NCBI RefSeq assembly: GCF_937858865.1
Contig: NZ_CALLYO010000119.1
Location: forward strand, 1-7,112
Reading direction: 5' to 3'
Length of the DNA: 7,112 nucleotides
Origin: an uncultured Amaricoccus sp.
GTDB taxonomy: Bacteria > Pseudomonadota > Alphaproteobacteria > Rhodobacterales > Rhodobacteraceae
The translations under genes were made by a program, and so were the position numbers. Below, in pieces: positions 6,446 through 7,112 of the stretch (within the stretch, counting starts at the first letter, position 1; each line of letters starts with the position of its first letter). Under the pieces are notes generated by a model that had not been told where the DNA came from, searched no databases, and saw nothing but the letters and a program-made list of their open reading frames with translations.

Positions 6446-6685
6446 TCATCGCAGGAACCGCCTGCAGAAAATGCGGAGCGCGAGCGCCGCCAGGTAAGCC
6501 GCGTGGAGCACGACGGCCAGGACGATCGCCATCAGCGCCAGCTGGCCGACGCTCCCCTGCGCCATCCAGCCGGCCACGACACCCCAGACCAGCGCGACGA
6601 GGGTCGCCGGCATCAGCACTGGCGCACGGTAGCGCAGGCCTATCAGGGCGCCGAGCACACCGACAAGGACCACGCTCCAGAGCAA
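6446..6685 (-). CDS. Small three-helix membrane protein of unknown function
   Basis: A 79-aa protein that is almost entirely hydrophobic, with probable helices at about residues 4-18, 22-41 and 46-70. A short basic turn LRYR (17-20) follows the first helix and a basic C-terminus RIFCRRFLR ends the protein, suggesting the tail faces the cytoplasm. The start is a TTG at 6685, preceded by GGGAG with a 5-nt spacer, a better signal than any at nearby GTG codons. The sequence pattern (LRYR-APVLMPATLVAL ... LHAAYLAALA) resembles small uncharacterised membrane proteins I recall from alphaproteobacterial genomes, sometimes near EPS genes. I cannot name a family. It lies on the same strand as the ExoF-like gene, 130 bp downstream of it, and converges on GT2. 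It might assist the export or polymerase complex, but that is only suggested by position. Confidence 0.62.
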   Translation of the reverse strand: MLWSVVLVGVLGALIGLRYRAPVLMPATLVALVWGVVAGWMAQGSVGQLALMAIVLAVVLHAAYLAALALRIFCRRFLR

Positions 6686-6730
6686 GCCAGCTCCCGTCTC
6701 GCCGCAGCGGATGCCCGCGCGCCCTGGAGT

Positions 6731-6736
6731 AGTATA
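6731..6736 (-). promoter_or_regulatory. Possible -10 element for the small membrane gene
   Basis: TATACT (minus strand) matches five of six bases of the sigma-70 -10 consensus and stands out in GC-rich DNA. A transcript starting about 7 nt later would have a leader of roughly 40 nt before the TTG at 6685. No -35 match is visible 16-18 bp upstream, so support is weak. Confidence 0.25.
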
Positions 6737-6780
6737 GGCGATGAGCCTCTAGCGGTAGGGGGTGAGCTGAGCGCGGCGCC

Positions 6781-6815
6781 GGCCCCGGCAAGGGCCCGCC
6801 GACAGCGTTCCGCTG
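6781..6815 (-). terminator. Candidate hairpins after the ExoF-like gene
   Basis: Directly after the TAG stop at 6816 the minus strand reads CAGCG-GAA-CGCTG, a 5-bp stem (6803-6815). It is followed by GGCCC-loop-GGGCC (6781-6796), another 5-bp stem. They may form the 3' end of the ExoF-like transcript. There is no T-run, and GC-rich DNA makes small stems common, so confidence is low. Confidence 0.25.
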
Positions 6816-7112
6816 CTAGATCTCGCCGCCAGGCCTCCTCGCCGGCTCGCGGCGGAGCTCCACCTTGATCGCGTCGCCGGGCTCGATCGGCGTCGTCTCC
6901 TCGGCGGCGAGCTCGACGGACCCACCGTCGGCGCCGGTGCGCAGGATGGAGAAGGCCGGCCGCAGCCGCGAGGTCCCCGCGCCGGCGGTGAAGGCGTCGC
7001 CGATCTGGGCGTCCTCGACCAGGCTCGAAGCCGTCTCGAGCTGGCGCTCCACCTGGTCGAGCTGCGCCTGGGTGGCGCGGATCTCGTCCGCCAGGTTCTG
7101 GGCGTGCTGGGT
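6816..7112 (-). CDS. ExoF-like polysaccharide export protein (C-terminal part, cut by right edge)
   Basis: The last 98 codons and TAG stop are visible; the frame stays open to the window edge, so the apparent start at 7052 is just an internal ATG-like choice and the real N-terminus lies beyond. The visible part begins with a heptad-like helix rich in Q, E, L and R (TQHAQNLADEIRATQAQLDQ, then VERQLETA), likely coiled coil. It then gives RPAFSILRTG (residues 51-60), a spacer, and ETTPIEPGDAIKVELRRE (72-89). The pattern of long helix, FSI-x-R, then T-x-x-x-PGD-x-x-KV is what I associate with the C-terminus of ExoF/Wza-related export proteins, where a soluble-ligand-binding-type beta segment ends the protein. 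Such proteins sit in the periplasm and outer membrane and help move polymer out of the cell. The visible part does not include the Poly_export domain, so the family call rests on the C-terminus plus gene context. Confidence 0.68.
   Translation of the reverse strand, partial: TQHAQNLADEIRATQAQLDQVERQLETASSLVEDAQIGDAFTAGAGTSRLRPAFSILRTGADGGSVELAAEETTPIEPGDAIKVELRREPARRPGGEI

Noticed and set aside
6441..6791. 116-codon minus-strand frame overlapping the small membrane gene
   Set aside because: It is proline/arginine-rich without structure. The overlapping 79-aa frame has clear membrane helices and a ribosome-binding site.

Overview
This is a GC-rich window with the codon usage and gene types of an alphaproteobacterium, probably in the rhizobial or rhodobacterial range. 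That placement is an inference from PuuB/PotF-type polyamine genes lying beside ExoF/ExoK-like exopolysaccharide genes. No rRNA, tRNA or other taxonomic marker is present. There are six complete protein genes and two genes cut by the window edges. I found no RNA genes, CRISPR array, insertion sequence or integrase.

Left block (1-1461, minus strand): a polyamine uptake and degradation unit. puuB (gamma-glutamylputrescine oxidase) is followed 28 bp later by the start of potF (periplasmic putrescine-binding protein), which runs off the left edge. The intergenic stretch upstream of puuB (about 1480-1785) carries three 11-bp direct repeats and two small hairpins. It separates the polyamine unit from the next block.

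Right block (1786-7112): an exopolysaccharide locus in which coding strand changes repeatedly. On the plus strand, a membrane-anchored or secreted GH16 beta-glycanase overlaps by 4 bp a GT4 glycosyltransferase. On the minus strand, converging on GT4, is a polytopic O-antigen ligase/Wzy-type polymerase. Diverging from that gene, on the plus strand, is a GT2 glycosyltransferase. On the minus strand beyond it are a small three-helix membrane protein with a TTG start and the C-terminus of an ExoF-like polysaccharide export protein that enters from the right edge.

Together these genes would supply two sugar-adding steps on the cytoplasmic face, polymerisation in the inner membrane, export through the envelope, and trimming of the polymer by the GH16 enzyme. 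The initiating sugar-phosphate transferase, flippase and chain-length kinase are not in view and may lie beyond the right edge. The polymer cannot be deduced. I do not see a wholly new type of system. The most interesting details are a hairpin that would mask the ribosome-binding site of the polymerase gene, a hairpin built around the convergent stop codons of GT4 and the polymerase, and the tandem repeats upstream of puuB.
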